64,000 nucleotides of DNA from Mactromeris polynyma (GCA_032209605.1 JASFXZ010000052.1:1798001-1862000), one strand, 5' to 3'; positions 13,030 to 26,394 are shown, numbered from the stretch's first letter. The notes: a model not told the origin generated them from the letters alone. Numbers and translations are program-made.

Positions 13030-13230
13030 AAGGCACAGTGGTTCAGCAGTAGAGCACGATCTTAAGGTCATGAGTTCAAGCCCCGTGTTGATAGGGGTAT
13101 TGGTCATGAACTTCACAATCCTTTAATTTGACATGTGTACTGGTTGGTAGCCAAGAAGCAGTCATCGAGAGTGATTAGTATAAGTTCTAAGAACTTGTTT
13201 CACAATCAATGTAAAATAAATAAGTTTAAA
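13030..13230 (+). repeat. tRNA-derived SINE
   Basis: A-box-like TGGTTCAGCAGTAGAGCA and B-box-like GAGTTCAAGCCCC are spaced as in a tRNA, followed by a ~130-base body and the tail GTAAAATAAATAAG. No intact acceptor stem is visible. Confidence 0.6.
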
Positions 13231-14240
13231 CTTTACCATGCATTCAAAACCAGAAAATGCAAGACAAAATTTGTTTTGGTCAGGCAATAACGGTATGTTT
13301 CTATGACAGAATGTCAAGTTATCTGTCAGTCAGTATCAGGCAACCTGTCTTAAAAGTAAATTAGGGTGCCACTTGCCCAAATGTCAATGTCGACCGTAAT
13401 CAGGCGAACTTGGATAAGTGATTAAGAAAGGTTGCAAACAAACTGTGACGGGATTAGGCAATGAAAACATCTACAAAATAATTTAATATTGACCGAGAGA
13501 CATAGTAACAAGATTCTCAACAACTTCTGAATTTACAGAAGCTAAAAAATCATTCTTAAATAATTGTTCAGTAGGCATAACCCTACCAACTCCTGAAAAT
13601 GGCCCCTACTCATAAAATGTTTGAGGTACCTCAGTGGGGATTATTTTTTGGCTGAATACTGATAGTACTTCCATTACCATAAAAAGTAATAAATAAATAA
13701 TAAGCCACAAATTAAAATTGTGTTGGATAGAGTAATGCCAAATATGCAATATTTATGGATGGCCATATAAGGTTAAGTCCTGATTGTCATACTGAAAAAA
13801 ATTGAGCCCTGAAATGCATTTCTAGCAAGTACGAAGGTTGTCCTATTATATCGTAGACAATGGCTGTAAAACAACAAAGCATTAACAAAAGTTCTCAAAA
13901 TTGTCAGTGTTGTATTATCAGCATCTTTTCAACACGTTTACAAAATTATATTGAACTGCCTCACAGATTGTTGAAATGACATTAAAATATATAACAGGAC
14001 ATACAGACATGCGGCGCGCATATTAACGTCATGTCATAACGTTGTTTTGTGATTTTGATGTGTCTGACATTTACTCTTTCTCGAAATATTTGCCGCCATA
14101 TTGTACGTATTTTTTATGGCACTGCACCCAACTCGCAAACACAGATTTAAACCAGTCCTTATTTAGACTACTGTACATAAGCAAAATCCAGCGGTTCGAG
14201 GTCTGGGGGAGTACTGGGGGTATGATCCACTCTGATATCC
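13230..14240. other. Intergenic, no recognisable feature
   Basis: AT-rich DNA with no supported open frame or repeat that I could identify. Confidence 0.4.
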
Positions 14241-14247
14241 TAGATTG

Positions 14248-14406
14248 TCAAAATCTCTTATGCCACTTAGATATGAGTGCTTGCGACACATCACTGTGCT
14301 GCTCAAAAGATTTCATCTTCTTCAGAGTGTCTCTGGGGGTCATTCTGCACACCAGACAGAATCCGATGACTGTCTGGTGTGCCGCTGCTTTCCCAGACGT
14401 CAACAT
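14248..14406 (-). pseudogene. Mariner-like transposase N-terminal helix-turn-helix fragment
   Basis: A 52-codon open frame ends in TLKKMKSFEQHSDVSQALIS then KWHKRF and a stop. The pattern, a helix with TLKKM, a second helix and the closing WHKRF, resembles the first helix-turn-helix of mariner-type transposases, which typically ends in EWHKRF. No downstream catalytic DDE/D sequence in frame was found, so it is a truncated relic or an exon of an unrecognised gene. Recognised by motif only. Confidence 0.35.
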
Positions 14407-14409
14407 TTT

Positions 14410-15660
14410 TACAAAATTCACTATACACCAATTTGCGTAAAAATCGCGAAATAACAGACACTACATTTATGAAATTTTAAAATATGACGTCAAAATGATC
14501 AAAGAATACATGTGTAACATAATTTGGTGGAATAATGAAGTTTGGCACAGACAGTACAGCTTATTTAAAGCTATAGCTATTTCTGTTATCTTATCAAAAT
14601 CAAAACAAATGCAATAAAACTGATCAAAAATGATTAAATAGTATATGTGTATAAAATTATTACATTGGAATGTCAAATAATTATGTAATAGACATAGTCT
14701 ACGATTTAATGGGACTACCCTCGTATTAATAATACCTTATTTGAATATTAAACCAGTGACAATGAACTTGAACACATTGCATTATCAGTAAGTTAATACT
14801 TAAGTAGGGATTATGTTAGAATATTTGTGAACTAATTGTCATTTCTGCATAAACAGAAAGACATCTAACTGATCACACTCTGTTGTTATCATTAATGAAT
14901 TTTATTAAATTTATCAAGACAGGTATTAGTTGTGGAATTCAAAGCAGTAGTGTCTTTGAAAATTCAATTTTTAATGACAGTTATATCATCAGGGTCTGAT
15001 TTTTTGCGATACTTTTATGCAAAAAAGCAACACATTTGGTTGAGTTTTATCAATTACATGTATATGACAATATCAAAGAGACCAATTGGAAAAGCACTTG
15101 AGTGTTATTGAAAAGCAAGAGCAAATTAAAACAATACAATTAGGTATTGTTCACTCGATGAACTTTTAAAATACTTAAAACAGATTAAATACATGTACCA
15201 ATTATCAATCATGCTGTGACCTAGAATGGAATGTAAAACAGCTACGTAACTTCTAACCATAAGACAAACACAAAAATGACTTAGCGTAAAACATCAGTTA
15301 ACAATACAATTGAAAAGCAACAATTAATTCTTATCATTATGAAGAGAACACTACTTACAACCAATAAAGTGAAGAGATAGGTCTTAGTCCTTGCACGTTT
15401 TTAACCATTAACCGTAATCAGCAAATTAAACACATACTGTCCTTGGACCACTAGAGGGCGCTACTATCATAATGCGCAAATTGATCCAAAAATAATTTTT
15501 AAAATTCCAACTAAAATGCTATTTATAGCTTCGACTTCTTAGAACAAGTAATAGGGGTAATAATCTAGTACATGCAAGAGATGAATTGGGTCTATAAATA
15601 CCGCTAAAACAAGTATAAATCGAATATGCATGCACGAATAATAATGTGTTCCGCAAAAAA
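14410..15660. other. Intergenic, no recognisable feature
   Basis: AT-rich DNA with no supported gene or clear repeat. Confidence 0.4.
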
Positions 15661-16150
15661 TGTCTACTAACCATCTGACCACCCAACCCAAATGACTGAC
15701 AAACTGACTGACTGATTGAACATTTAAAAGGTGAGGGATTGAGTATTTGAATAGGTATATTTGTGTGAGTGACTGCCTAAGTCAGAGTGATGACCAACTG
15801 ACTGAATGACTGACCAATTGACTGACCACCCAACCCAAATGACTGACAAACTGACTGACTGATTGACCATCAAAAAGTGAGGGATTGAGTATATGAATAG
15901 GTATATTTGTGTGAGTGACTGCCCAAGTCAGAGTGATGACCAACTGACTGAATGACTGACCAATTGACTGACCACCCAAACCAAATGACTGACAAACTGA
16001 CTGACTGATTGACCATCAAAAGGTGATGGATTTAGTATTTGAATAAATAAGTTTGTGTAAGTGACTGCTTAAGAGTGAGTGATAACCAACGGACTGACCA
16101 ACCGACTGAGTGACTGACCAAACGTGAGGGACAGACATATTGACAAGTGA
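15660..16150. repeat. 147-bp tandem repeat with GACTGACT sub-repeats, three copies
   Basis: CAAATGACTGACAAACTGAC recurs at about 15688, 15835 and 15981, period 146-147. Each unit holds GACTGACTGATTGA and GTATATTTGTGTGAGTGACTG. The internal 4-base CTGA/GACT rhythm suggests growth from a simple repeat. The right end degenerates to 16140. Confidence 0.92.
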
Positions 16151-18010
16151 ATAAATGAGTGGTTGAATAAATGGCTATAATACATTTTGACCAACAAAAG
16201 GGCATTTAGAGAACACTTGACCAGAATGATACGTCAATCATGAATAGTGAGTCACAGCCATCAATGTAATAAGACTCAGCATAAAACGATTTCCATGAAA
16301 TAACTGTCCTTTTAACCTACTTACCGACTTATACACAAATGTCACAGAATGTACTGACACTTTACCAAACACTCCCTAAACATTTTCAAACGCAATTTGG
16401 TTGCCAGCAACTGATTTATGACGCAAATGAACAAGTAATAGAAATTTAAATTCTAAATCTTTTGTAAAGAAATTAATTTTGTCAATGAGTCAATACCAAA
16501 ATAAAATTTAACATTCTGAATACTATACATTAAGTTTGGTGACCTATAATTAACATATTGCCTCTTTCATTGGAAATTTATCTTCGTTTAAAGGTACATA
16601 GTCTTGATTATGTTCAGCATAGCTGTATAATATTGATTTTGAGCTACATTTTAGACTAATCAAATGTTGTAAAAGAAGTGCAATTTTATTGGTTCATATT
16701 TTAAGCGGAGAGGCACCAAACTGGGTGTCTAAAAAAGATAATTCACTTTCCTGTAGCGTACGGTACCCTTCTGGCAAAAGAAGAGTTCCGAAATATGGCG
16801 ATTCTTTAGACATAATTTTATTTACTCCATTCATCTTTTTTAATGATATTTCTTTAAATATGCTTAATCATAAAAATTAGAATCAAACCTTTATTTGTGG
16901 TTTTGGTATCACCTGGATTGGACTTGTGTTCTGCAATTCCTGGAAACTTTTAAGAATAGTTTTAATCAGTTTTACTCAAGTTTTAGAGTATGTCTGTAAC
17001 TAAGAAGGCATTAACATGCCATTTATCTAAATTACCACATGGCATATTTTGAAACATGAAATATCTTGAAAAAAGATAACAGTTCATAGACTGATTGACT
17101 AATTAACTGATTGGTTGGTTAATTGATCAAATTGATCGATTGATTGACTGGCAGAATGTTTTTGCTGTTTATTTTGCTACACAGCAGGTTGAACGGGGTG
17201 AACAAGGTTTGTTGTGATTTTGAACAGAACTAGAGACAGTTTTAGAACTTTGAATGCACCCAGAAAGTTCATAATGAATCAGAATACACAGACAATGAGT
17301 GTGTTGACTTTTCACTTTAAGCCTTGCTACATTGTAATATTGGGAATTTTTGCAGGTTTGGATTGGGAAGAAAACGTACTTCTTTCAATTGAGAATGGGT
17401 CTCTTTACCAGATATAACTTAGTGAAGAAAGAAAGACCTTAGTGCAAATAAAATAGCACATAGAAAACAGATAAAGCAGGTTGACAGGTATCAAATGTGT
17501 TTTTATTGCCTTTAAGAGATTTTCATGTAACATAATACAAATAAACAACATTAAGTAATGAGGAAATTATAATAGGAAGAGGATGGACAAAAATATGCTT
17601 GTATATCAGTTATTTTCACACGAAATGCAACTTCATTCATAAACTTTTGTCGGAGCAAATATTCTTAAAATTGAAAAAAAAAATCAACTGGGAAGCACCC
17701 AGCGTGTAGCATTTTTCAGGTGGTGAGCGTCTATTTAAGCCCTAAAAATGGTAATATCAGACTTTTCTCCAATAGGCCAAAAAACACTGTATTTCAGTAA
17801 AACACTCACAGTTGCCCACTGTCACCAAAACTTACATTAAAATGGCGATCTTATTAGAATAAGTAAGTCAAATTGTAAACCTCAATGCGATCCCGTTTGA
17901 ATTTTTTTCAGCAGACTATGTATGCCGTTCTCCTGTAGACTAAAGCTTCTAAGCAGAAAATACACAGTTTACTTACATATTTTTCATCTTAAACTAAAAA
18001 ACAACGTTAC
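16150..18010. other. Intergenic, no recognisable gene
   Basis: AT-rich. A simple TTGATTGACTGG-like stretch lies at 17085-17155. No open frame has splice support or recognisable similarity. Confidence 0.4.
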
Positions 18011-18014
18011 TGTC

Positions 18015-18880
18015 AAGGCTAGAAATTAACACTCACAAAATGCATGTAAAAATTACAGATTGCAAGTGACAATTAATTTAATAATTATGTCTAATTATAT
18101 TTTCGTACATATCATTATTTATCTGTAATTCGCCAGAACAAAAGAATAATCCATCGTGTAAAACAATCACTTTTGAAAAATGAGATGGCCTACAGTTTTT
18201 GCACCACGCCCGGTCATACTTATTACATCAGTCTCATGCCAATTTAAAAAATATCACATGTGCATCATTGACATCCTAGTTAAATATGTTAAACATGTTG
18301 TTTAAGCTCCATTTACTGGTATACTCTCTGTATGTTAACCTTCGTTACTTTCATTTTGTCTTATATAGATAAAATATTCATAATTTGTATATATAGTACT
18401 GTAAAACAACTAAAGTACTGCTGATGGAGTATGTTGTCATCTCTCTCTATATGTATGTATTGTTTAATTGTATGTATGTTCATGTTCTTCTCTGTTAATC
18501 ATTTCTGCCCAGTAGAGGGCAATGATCTGTAAAAGTTATGCCTAATAAACGGAATTGAATTGACAATATCACCACCCACATCAGTCGACCTTGGAAATTA
18601 AACGACGACGCGGCGCCTTTAAAATCTGCGATTAGAAAATTTTCGATGTGGGTCGCATCAAACAATGCTGCAAATACTGTCGATCTAACAAGTCAAGATG
18701 CAGCGCCTTTAAAGTCTGCAAGGAACAAATTTGACATGCAGCAATTCAAACCTTTCGTGCCGATGTGTCCGCTCTTGCATTGACTTAAAAGGTAAACATG
18801 CCGACACACAACTACTTATTGTGATATTGAGAAATAAACGACGGACGACTTGTGGGAACAACATGTGCAACTAACGTTAA
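18015..18880. repeat. Dispersed duplicated block, copy 1 (interrupted)
   Basis: Shares GTGACAATTAATTTAATAAT, CCAGAACAAAAG, GCACCACGCCCGGTC, GCGGCGCCTTT and AGAAAATTTTCGAT in the same order with 21815-22330. This copy is interrupted by an insertion at 18274-18558. Neither copy encodes a recognisable protein. Confidence 0.85.
18274..18558 (+). mobile_element. Short retroelement-like insertion with 7-bp target duplication
   Basis: The 285-base insert is flanked by ATTGACA at 18267-18273 and again at 18559-18565. The other copy of the host block (near 22080) has a single ATAGACA at the matching place. The 3' end CCTAATAAACGGAATTGAAT resembles the short-repeat tails of some LINEs (CR1/L2-like), so this may be a 5'-truncated LINE or SINE. 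Confidence 0.6.
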
Positions 18881-18884
18881 TTGT

Positions 18885-19650
18885 TTCATCACCCATGTTT
18901 TGCACACTTTCTTGATTAGAATTATTATTCGTGTTTGACTTAGTTCTCTGGAGTGTTATTATTACGTGCTTCACAGGTCTATCACATGTTGGGTATGCGG
19001 GACGTGCTCGATTGGCTGAAAGTGGTTTAGGTGACAAGCGACAAGCACCGCCTCCAATTGTTTTTGGCAAGCATGTGTATAATCATGACATGATACACGA
19101 ACGTGTCAGACAGAATGTAAATTTGGGCCCATATATACGCGAGCTATACACAGTTTTAGGTGAAACATTTCTTCAGCTTTTTACACAGGTTACTTAAACT
19201 GTAAACATTCGAGGATTAAGAGATGTAAATGGTGACATGGTTCAGGCAAGCGTTGATTTTATCATTCACACTCTTATCTATTTCACTACTGCTCGATTGT
19301 TGATGTAATATATTTAGCCTTACCTGGGTTCGGGGCGCGACAATAAGGGCGGGAGCATTTATTAGGAGAAATATGGTATGTGCAAGTATTTCTTTGGTAA
19401 TGGGTCTTATAGTCACATAATCAGCAAGGTAAATACCAGGCCTTTGTCTGTCCAATTAAGGAGAAAGACCTTAGATAAATTGGGAAGATTTGCATAAAAA
19501 AATTGCCAATTTGGAAAGAAATTTAATCGCTTTCACTCCAATTTTGGGAATTTTCATAGTCAAAAGAACAGGCTTTTGCATGTTAATTTTGCGGCTTCGC
19601 TGTTATATACAAGGTTGCTCCAGTCAACGACTTTTTGCAGGGTGCTACTG
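18885..19650. other. Intergenic, no recognisable feature
   Basis: An 88-codon open frame at 18931-19197 is not recognisable and has no splice support. Nothing else stands out. Confidence 0.35.
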
Positions 19651-19654
19651 ATTG

Positions 19655-20180
19655 GGAATTGCTATTTTTAGTTACAGTGACCTTTGACGGAACAAGTCCA
19701 AAAGCAATCCCAAGCCAGCTCTCCACATGTTCTTACTATACACCAAGTTTGATGTCAATATGATCACTGAAACTAAAGTTATTCACCGGACACCAAATTG
19801 CTATTTTTAGTAACAGTGACCTTGACCTTTGGCGGAATGAACCATAAAGTAATCCCAAGCGAGCTCTCCACATGCTCTTACTATACACCAAGTTTGCTAA
19901 CAATATGATCAATGGAACTAAAGTTATTTGCAAGAAACCAAATTTCTATTTTTTGTAACAGTGACCTTGACCTTTGGTGGAACAAACCCAAAAGCAATCC
20001 CCAGCGAGCTCTCCACATGCTCTTACTATTCACCAAGTTTGGTTACCCTATGAATAACGGAACTTAAGTTATTCGCCTGAAACCCCCATTTTGATGCCAC
20101 CCCGGCCGACCGCCTGCCCACCCAATGACACACACCATTCTAATAACCTGGTTTTCTTTGAAAACCTGGTTAAAAAAGGC
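19655..20180. repeat. Array of ~140-bp repeat, second cluster
   Basis: Three diverged units of the repeat described at 1-600, with CTCCACATGTTCTTACTATA, CACCAAGTTTGATGTCAATA and CAGTGACCTTGACCTTTGG, ending in the same AACCTGGTTTTCTTTGAAAA block at 20145. Confidence 0.9.
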
Positions 20181-20840
20181 CTGAATACTGTTTAGTTACC
20201 CTGGGCTCTAGAGCAGTTACAGAGTAACCAGTAATTGGGAGTGATAGGACTTGTTCACAAACAATGCAAAATAACTACCGGTAAGCAATATACATGTATT
20301 TACTTGATTACAGTTCTTGCCGACTCTGCATTTTTCACACTACCCAACAGTATGGGATACGAAAAGCATAATATACTAGTATACTCCATCTGGACTTTAA
20401 TAGAAATCTAATTATATATAAACTATAAAGAAATTACAAAGTCAGGATGAAAATAAGATTTTTGGGTGGGAAACCCTACGATGACTGAATGTTATTTATA
20501 ATTAAACAACATACGACTTTCACAATATATGTGTATGTTTTTAATTTTACTTGATGAACATTGTACTACTTAAGTTGGGTATACAAACTGATTGACTCAT
20601 TACTAAACTGCACTGTAATCATGTGATATAAAATTTGTCATACCAGACCAGGACATGATATTGATAATTTGTGTCTGTATTTCGGAATTGTTGTAATCTG
20701 TCTATCAGAAAGATACAGCAAATGTGTTACAGGACTGTATGAAAATTAAAACAACTTAATGCACTCACAAAATGTATCATAACAATACCATTAAAGGTCC
20801 AAGATTATACTATTTGAGATCAGTCTCCATCATCCATGTC
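20180..20840. other. Spacer between two repeat arrays
   Basis: AT-rich, no open frame or repeat identified. Confidence 0.4.
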
Positions 20841-21530
20841 AAAACTTTGTTCTTACTATACACCAAGTTTGATGTCAATATGATCAACGAAACTAAAGTT
20901 ATTCGCTGGAAACCAAATTGCTATATTTAGTAATGGTGACCTTGACCTTTGATGGAACAAGACCAAAAGCAATCCCAAGCGAGCTCTTGACATGTTCTTA
21001 AAAAACACCAAGTTTGATGTCAATATGATCGCTGAAACTATAGTTATTCGCTGGTAACCAAATTTCTATTTTTAGTTATGATGACCTTGACCTTTGGCAG
21101 AACAAACCCAAAAGCAATTCCAAGCAAGCTCTCCACATGTTCTTACTATACACCAAGTTTGATGTCAATATGATCACTGAAACTAAAGTTATTTGCCGGA
21201 AACCCCCAGTTTGTCACCAAATTTCTATTTTTAGTAACAGTGACCTTGAACTTTGGCGGAATGAACCCAAGGCAAGCTCCCAGGCAAGCTCTCCACATGT
21301 TCTTACTATACACCAAGTTTGGTTACAATATGATTAATGGAACTCAAGTTATGCGCCGGAAACCAAATTTCTATTTTTAGTAATAGTGACCTTGACCTTT
21401 GGCGGAATGAACCCAAAAGCAATCCCAAGCAAGCTCTCCACATGCTCTTACTGCACACCAAGTATGGTTACAATATGATCAACGGAACTCAAGTTATTCG
21501 CTGGAAACCCCCCAGTTTGACTCGCAATCA
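20840..21530. repeat. Array of ~140-bp repeat, third cluster
   Basis: Four to five units of the same repeat as at 1-600, starting at TTCTTACTATACACCAAG and ending with CGCTGGAAACCCCCCAGTTT. Spacing is about 140-155 bases. Confidence 0.9.
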
Positions 21531-21814
21531 CGTTAAAATCTAAAGACATTAACCATAGAGAAAGAATGCCAACTTATCCCACCCACCCAATATAGCGTTA
21601 TGCATACTACGTTTTCATAAATTTCTTATTTGTTTTAAATAATAGGTAGATGAAAAAATAGAAAACTTATTTATGCGTTACTATTTTAAACTATTTCTTA
21701 ACAAAACTTATAAAATCATTTAAAACAAAGCTAAAATACGGTAATTTCTCTTTCAAAACCGCGATATTTTGGCCGCGTTTGTATTATTTGTTACCTGTGA
21801 AAATTACCTCCTGT

Positions 21815-22330
21815 GACACTCACAAAAAACATGTGAAAATAACAGATTTCGAGTGACAATTAATTTAATAATTATATCTAAATATATTTTCGTACCTATC
21901 AATATTTATCCGTTATTCACCAGAACAAAAGGATAATCCATCGCATAAAAATGTTGATTGGACCAATCACTCGTGAAAAATGCGATGACCTAAAGTTGTT
22001 TGCACCACGCCCGGTCGTATCTATATTACATCCGTCTCATAATGCATTTCAAGCCAATTAAATAATATCAAAATGTGCATCATAGACAAACACCACCCAT
22101 GACGGTTGACCTCGGAAATTAGAGACAATGCGGCGCCTTTGAACTCTGCGAGTAGAAAATTTTCGATATGCGTTGCATCAAACATTGGTGGGATGACTAA
22201 GTTGATCTAACAAGTCGGGACGCGGCACCATTGTAGTCTGCGAGAACATAATGTCATTGTTTTTGACTCGCAGCACTTAAAACATTCAGCGCTGAGAAAT
22301 TGAGAAATAGTCGACCGACACATCTAGTTG
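21815..22330. repeat. Dispersed duplicated block, copy 2 (uninterrupted)
   Basis: Collinear with 18015-18880 but without the 285-base insert; identifies the pre-insertion structure. Shared words include GCACCACGCCCGGTCGTA and GCGGCGCCTTTG. Confidence 0.85.
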
Positions 22331-22334
22331 ATCT

Positions 22335-23825
22335 GTGTAAACAACAAGTGCTGTATTAATCGTAATTGACATGCCCTACTGTCATTCACTCAATTAAAGA
22401 AATCTCGCGCAATAACCAACTCTAATGGAGTTGCAGTGTATTGATATATTTGCAAAGTGTAAAGATGAAATGCTTCCCTGGTGAACATAAGGGCAAAAAA
22501 AGATTATACTAAAAATTGCACATGATGAATGTCTGCCACCGCTGGTATTCAAATTCATTTTAGAATGTAATATTGGATCATTCTGACTTTTACACACACA
22601 AAAAAAAGATCCCTACATACCGACCCATCTTTTTTCAAGCATGTTACAAGAAACAGACATTTTTTTTTTAGGCCTAAGCTAAAAACCCAAAAGGTAACCA
22701 AGTTCAAAATTGCTACCCATAAGTGCATTTATGGAATGACTGTGGTGTTACGTAGCATTAAACAACCATTAAGTAAGGCAACATTCATACATCCTGGTTC
22801 AGAATCCACTTTTGCAGTGATGTGAGTTCATCTCAATGGTGTATCAAAACAAATGAGGTTGAGTCAGTGCATTATATTTAAAATATTTCAATGTCTGAAT
22901 ATCACACGATATGAGACATTAAGGTCGTCCAGTACAAATATCTTGTCATCTATACCAAAATCCCTAAAAAACAGGGATTTTTTAACAATACAATTGGGAA
23001 ATTGGAAGTTTTAGTTGAAATCAAGGGACTCTAGAGTAGGTAAGCATAATGTCTCAACTTTCTGAATTATAACAAAGAGAATTTTTAAGTCTGTATAAAA
23101 CATTGAAAAAGTTTCAGTTTTACAAGACTTCATCCTGGGACCATATATATATATAAAAAAATTAAGATGGCTAAAATATCAGCCCAAACTTGAATAATAT
23201 AACTGAGATAGAAATATCTCATGGCTGATATGTGGCTAGTCTGAGAATAAAACATCCCACAGCATATTGCCCGTTTCAAGTAATATGCTGGCAATGGTTG
23301 TGCCAGTACAGTTTGGCAGATTTCATTCTTATTTCCATACATATTTTGGCAAAAGATCACAACATCCGACTTTCAGGAATTTTAACCATTTACAAACTCT
23401 TGGGTCTGGGAGGGGATCAAATATGCCAGCAAGTCACACTACTGCATGCTATTCTGTGCCATAAAAGCAGTGATGAAAAGTCCATTAAAATTTGAAAAGG
23501 ATTTTAACGTAACACCATTAAAAAAACACCTAAACCTTTCAAATTTAATGGTCACTATTTTAACGGTGTCTGTGAAAAAGCTCTTTAATTGTACATTAAA
23601 GTCTTGTTAAAATTAAGGGCCAAGTGCTTTAAAACAATTTTTCAGACTTTCCAATGATAGAATTAATTGTTATTTTTTGAACTCTGAATTGTTCAGATAT
23701 TTTAATATCTATCATGTCTAACGTCTTTAATATTGTCCATCCCTTCCTCATCCCTCATGCTTGGTCTGGAACATCATTCAAACTTCAAATATTGCCTGTT
23801 CTGAATTATCTCCCTAAAAAATGAT
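22335..23825. other. Intergenic, no supported gene
   Basis: Contains an (AT)n tract at 23142-23156. Overlapping short frames near 23.2-23.5 kb have no recognisable content. Confidence 0.4.
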
Positions 23826-23828
23826 TTA

Positions 23829-24303
23829 ACTAGAAATGTGTCCATAGGACACAGATGCCCCCACTTGCAGGCTTTGTCACAAAAGCAAATGCTATTATTC
23901 TGCTCACAGTTTGTGAATGGGTATCAAAATTACCAAGTGAACAACTGTACAAATATGGTGATAAGTCAAGGGCCATAACTTTGCACTTACTGGGCGTAAC
24001 CATGCTGGTTAACATTCCTGTAAAGTTTTATGACTCTGGCTCATAAACTTTTGGAGATATGAGCAACACAAGATTGCATACTCTGTATGCTATATTTTAA
24101 CCAAGTCAAGGGCCATAACTTTGCACTTACTGGGCACTGCCAAACATGAAACCCCAGGTGCACAACTACACATGCTGGTGAAGATTCCTGTAAAGTTTTA
24201 TGACTCTGGAGCTCATACTTTTGGAGATATGAGTGACAAAAGATTTTGTGACGGACAGAAGGACAAATCTATATCCCCCCCTTTCAGAGTGGGGGCATAA
24301 AAA
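23829..24303. mobile_element. TGCCCCCAC-type non-autonomous element, copy 2
   Basis: Nearly collinear with 4125-4655: same start (AACTAGAAATGTGTCCATAG, then ATGCCCCCACTTGCAGG) and same end (TTTCAGAGTGGGGGCATAAA). Terminal inverted motif TGCCCCCAC / GTGGGGGCA is better preserved here than in copy 1. Lies in gene-free DNA. Confidence 0.75.
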
Positions 24304-26265
24304 CAAGGCTGAACAAATCTGAATCAGGTCTGTATGAATTCAGCAATACATATACATTCTGAAACTGGCTGAATGTTTTGGTCTGAACATGTCTACATAA
24401 AGAATAATAATAAGTTACCGGTTTGCAATAGCTGATGAAACAAGTTTAATATACAGTATTGACTTTTTATACTAATTTCTCATATTAATTTAACAAATGC
24501 ATCATTTATACTAATTTCTCATATTAATTTAACAAATGCATCATAATGCCAAAACAAGCTTAACAAATGTTAAAAGGACTAGTGCACAATTACTTCACCG
24601 TTCCAATTTAATAGGGTGAAATCCTTTAACAAAGTTCCAAGTTCTTTTTTAATTTAATGAGTGACTATCATCAAATATATATGGCACTCGCAAAACAAAT
24701 TCTAAACAGAAAAATCAACCCACCATGCCACCCTGTAAGTGAGCCACAAACAGTTTTTTTAATGATAGCCTACTTTGTATAAAAAAGAGTGATGCAGATA
24801 ACTTCATATTTTGTATATAGTGTACATAATCACAATTTGAATACCTGCCGAAACAAAAACATATACATGTACTTTCTTGGGACATTTTAGGGACTTTTGA
24901 ATTACAATTTATGACCACAATGACTGTGACACAAAAATCCACATTACTTCCAACCAATAAAGCCATTGACAGTCTACATTCCATGTTTATAGCCACTACA
25001 CCAGTGTCAGGTACTGCAAGGTACTGTTTGTTTGAAGTGGGAGACAAGTGTATTATATTTCATAAATTTGGTGCTGATCTCATTTGCTATTTTTCAATTA
25101 TTACATCATACAACATAATGTTTCACACAATAGAATTAGCTAAATCACTGCAACATAAACATGACAACGAACTTGATCAGATAGAAGCCTGTGATATTGT
25201 TCTCTCTGTCAGATATATATCATCATGAGTTGATCTGTCATTTGCGTAGCATGTCATACTCAACTGAGTATCTTAGACAGAACAAGGCAGAATTTTGAAA
25301 TTCACCAGTAGTGGATTTTAATTTTTATTTACCCTCGCCACCGGGATATCCCATATGGGCGAGCATTCACCATGTTAATCAACTATCATTGACAATTCAC
25401 CAGTAGTAAGCATCATACATATAAAAATCCCCTTTAGGATTAGACCAGGGTCATTTACTTCTTCAAAAGAGTAGCTATGTAAGAGGTAAAGAGTGTTACA
25501 TCCGCAGATCATGCATTTAAACCCCACAAAGGTCAAAACCACGCCTTTTCATTAGACACCAGTATGGGTTTTTCAAGAGTGACATAAGTAAACATAATAC
25601 TTTCTTCACAAATGAGCTTAAATAATAGCGTGTCACAATACTACATTGCATTGTGAACTGTGATATATTGCTTCCTAGTTGTTTTGATGTTAGATGATCC
25701 CCATAGATATTTGCTCTCATCTCCTCAACACCTGGTGGTTTGTGTGCCGATGACTGCTATGTTCATTTCATATTGTGGTACAATACAGTTTGACAACACA
25801 TTGCATTTTTACCTATATAGCGGTAAGTGTAATACAGCTATTAAACTTTAATACTGAATGTTTTACTCTAGACAAGAGGAGCAAGATAAATTGGACAGCT
25901 GGCCTGCAAATGGAGTTAAAGCCAAGAAAACGCACATTTGATATGCTTTCAATGAACATCTTGGCGAAGAACTATCCTGATAATAATCCAATAAAAAGAC
26001 TAATCCCTACACAAAAGGTTTCTGGCATCTGCGTTTTTACAATTCAACAGCTATAGATAACAACCATATCCTCATGAGGTTTTAAGTAAAATTGTGAATC
26101 ATGCACAAAACATTTAGGGTATCGTTTTAAATAAGCTTTATACACTGGCTACTACCATTATTGTGCTAGTTCCTATCTTATCTCCACCATCTTAATTAGG
26201 TTAAAGAATAGGACCAGTCCATAGCTTCTAGCAACCAATCTGAAACATGGAATCCTGAACAACTA
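24304..26265. other. Intergenic, minor duplication only
   Basis: A ~39-base unit ACTAATTTCTCATATTAATT is duplicated at 24466-24545. The rest is AT-rich, with unrecognised short frames at 24.9-25.2 and 25.8-26.05 kb. Confidence 0.4.
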
Positions 26266-26289
26266 GAGTCCTTGCAACATAACTTACTA

Positions 26290-26390
26290 CAATATTGATG
26301 TGGGGTTAGATCGATGCCTGGTTAGATTAGTAGAGTGCCATACTCTAGTTGAGGAGATAGTGGGTTTGAATCCCACATTGGACGCATTTT
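26290..26390 (+). repeat. tRNA-like sequence, probable SINE head
   Basis: TGGTTAGATTAGTAGAGTGC resembles an A-box region and GTGGGTTTGAATCCCACA carries a B box with a paired T-arm. The anticodon arm and acceptor stem are not convincing, so it is more likely a SINE than a tRNA gene. Confidence 0.5.
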
Positions 26391-26394
26391 TTCC

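Noticed and set aside
15660..16150. CRISPR-like array
   Set aside because: Units are full tandem repeats with no unique spacers, in a eukaryotic genome; likewise for the other tandem arrays.
24911..25228. 105-codon plus-strand frame overlapping a 110-codon minus frame
   Set aside because: Neither strand shows recognisable protein features; likely chance.
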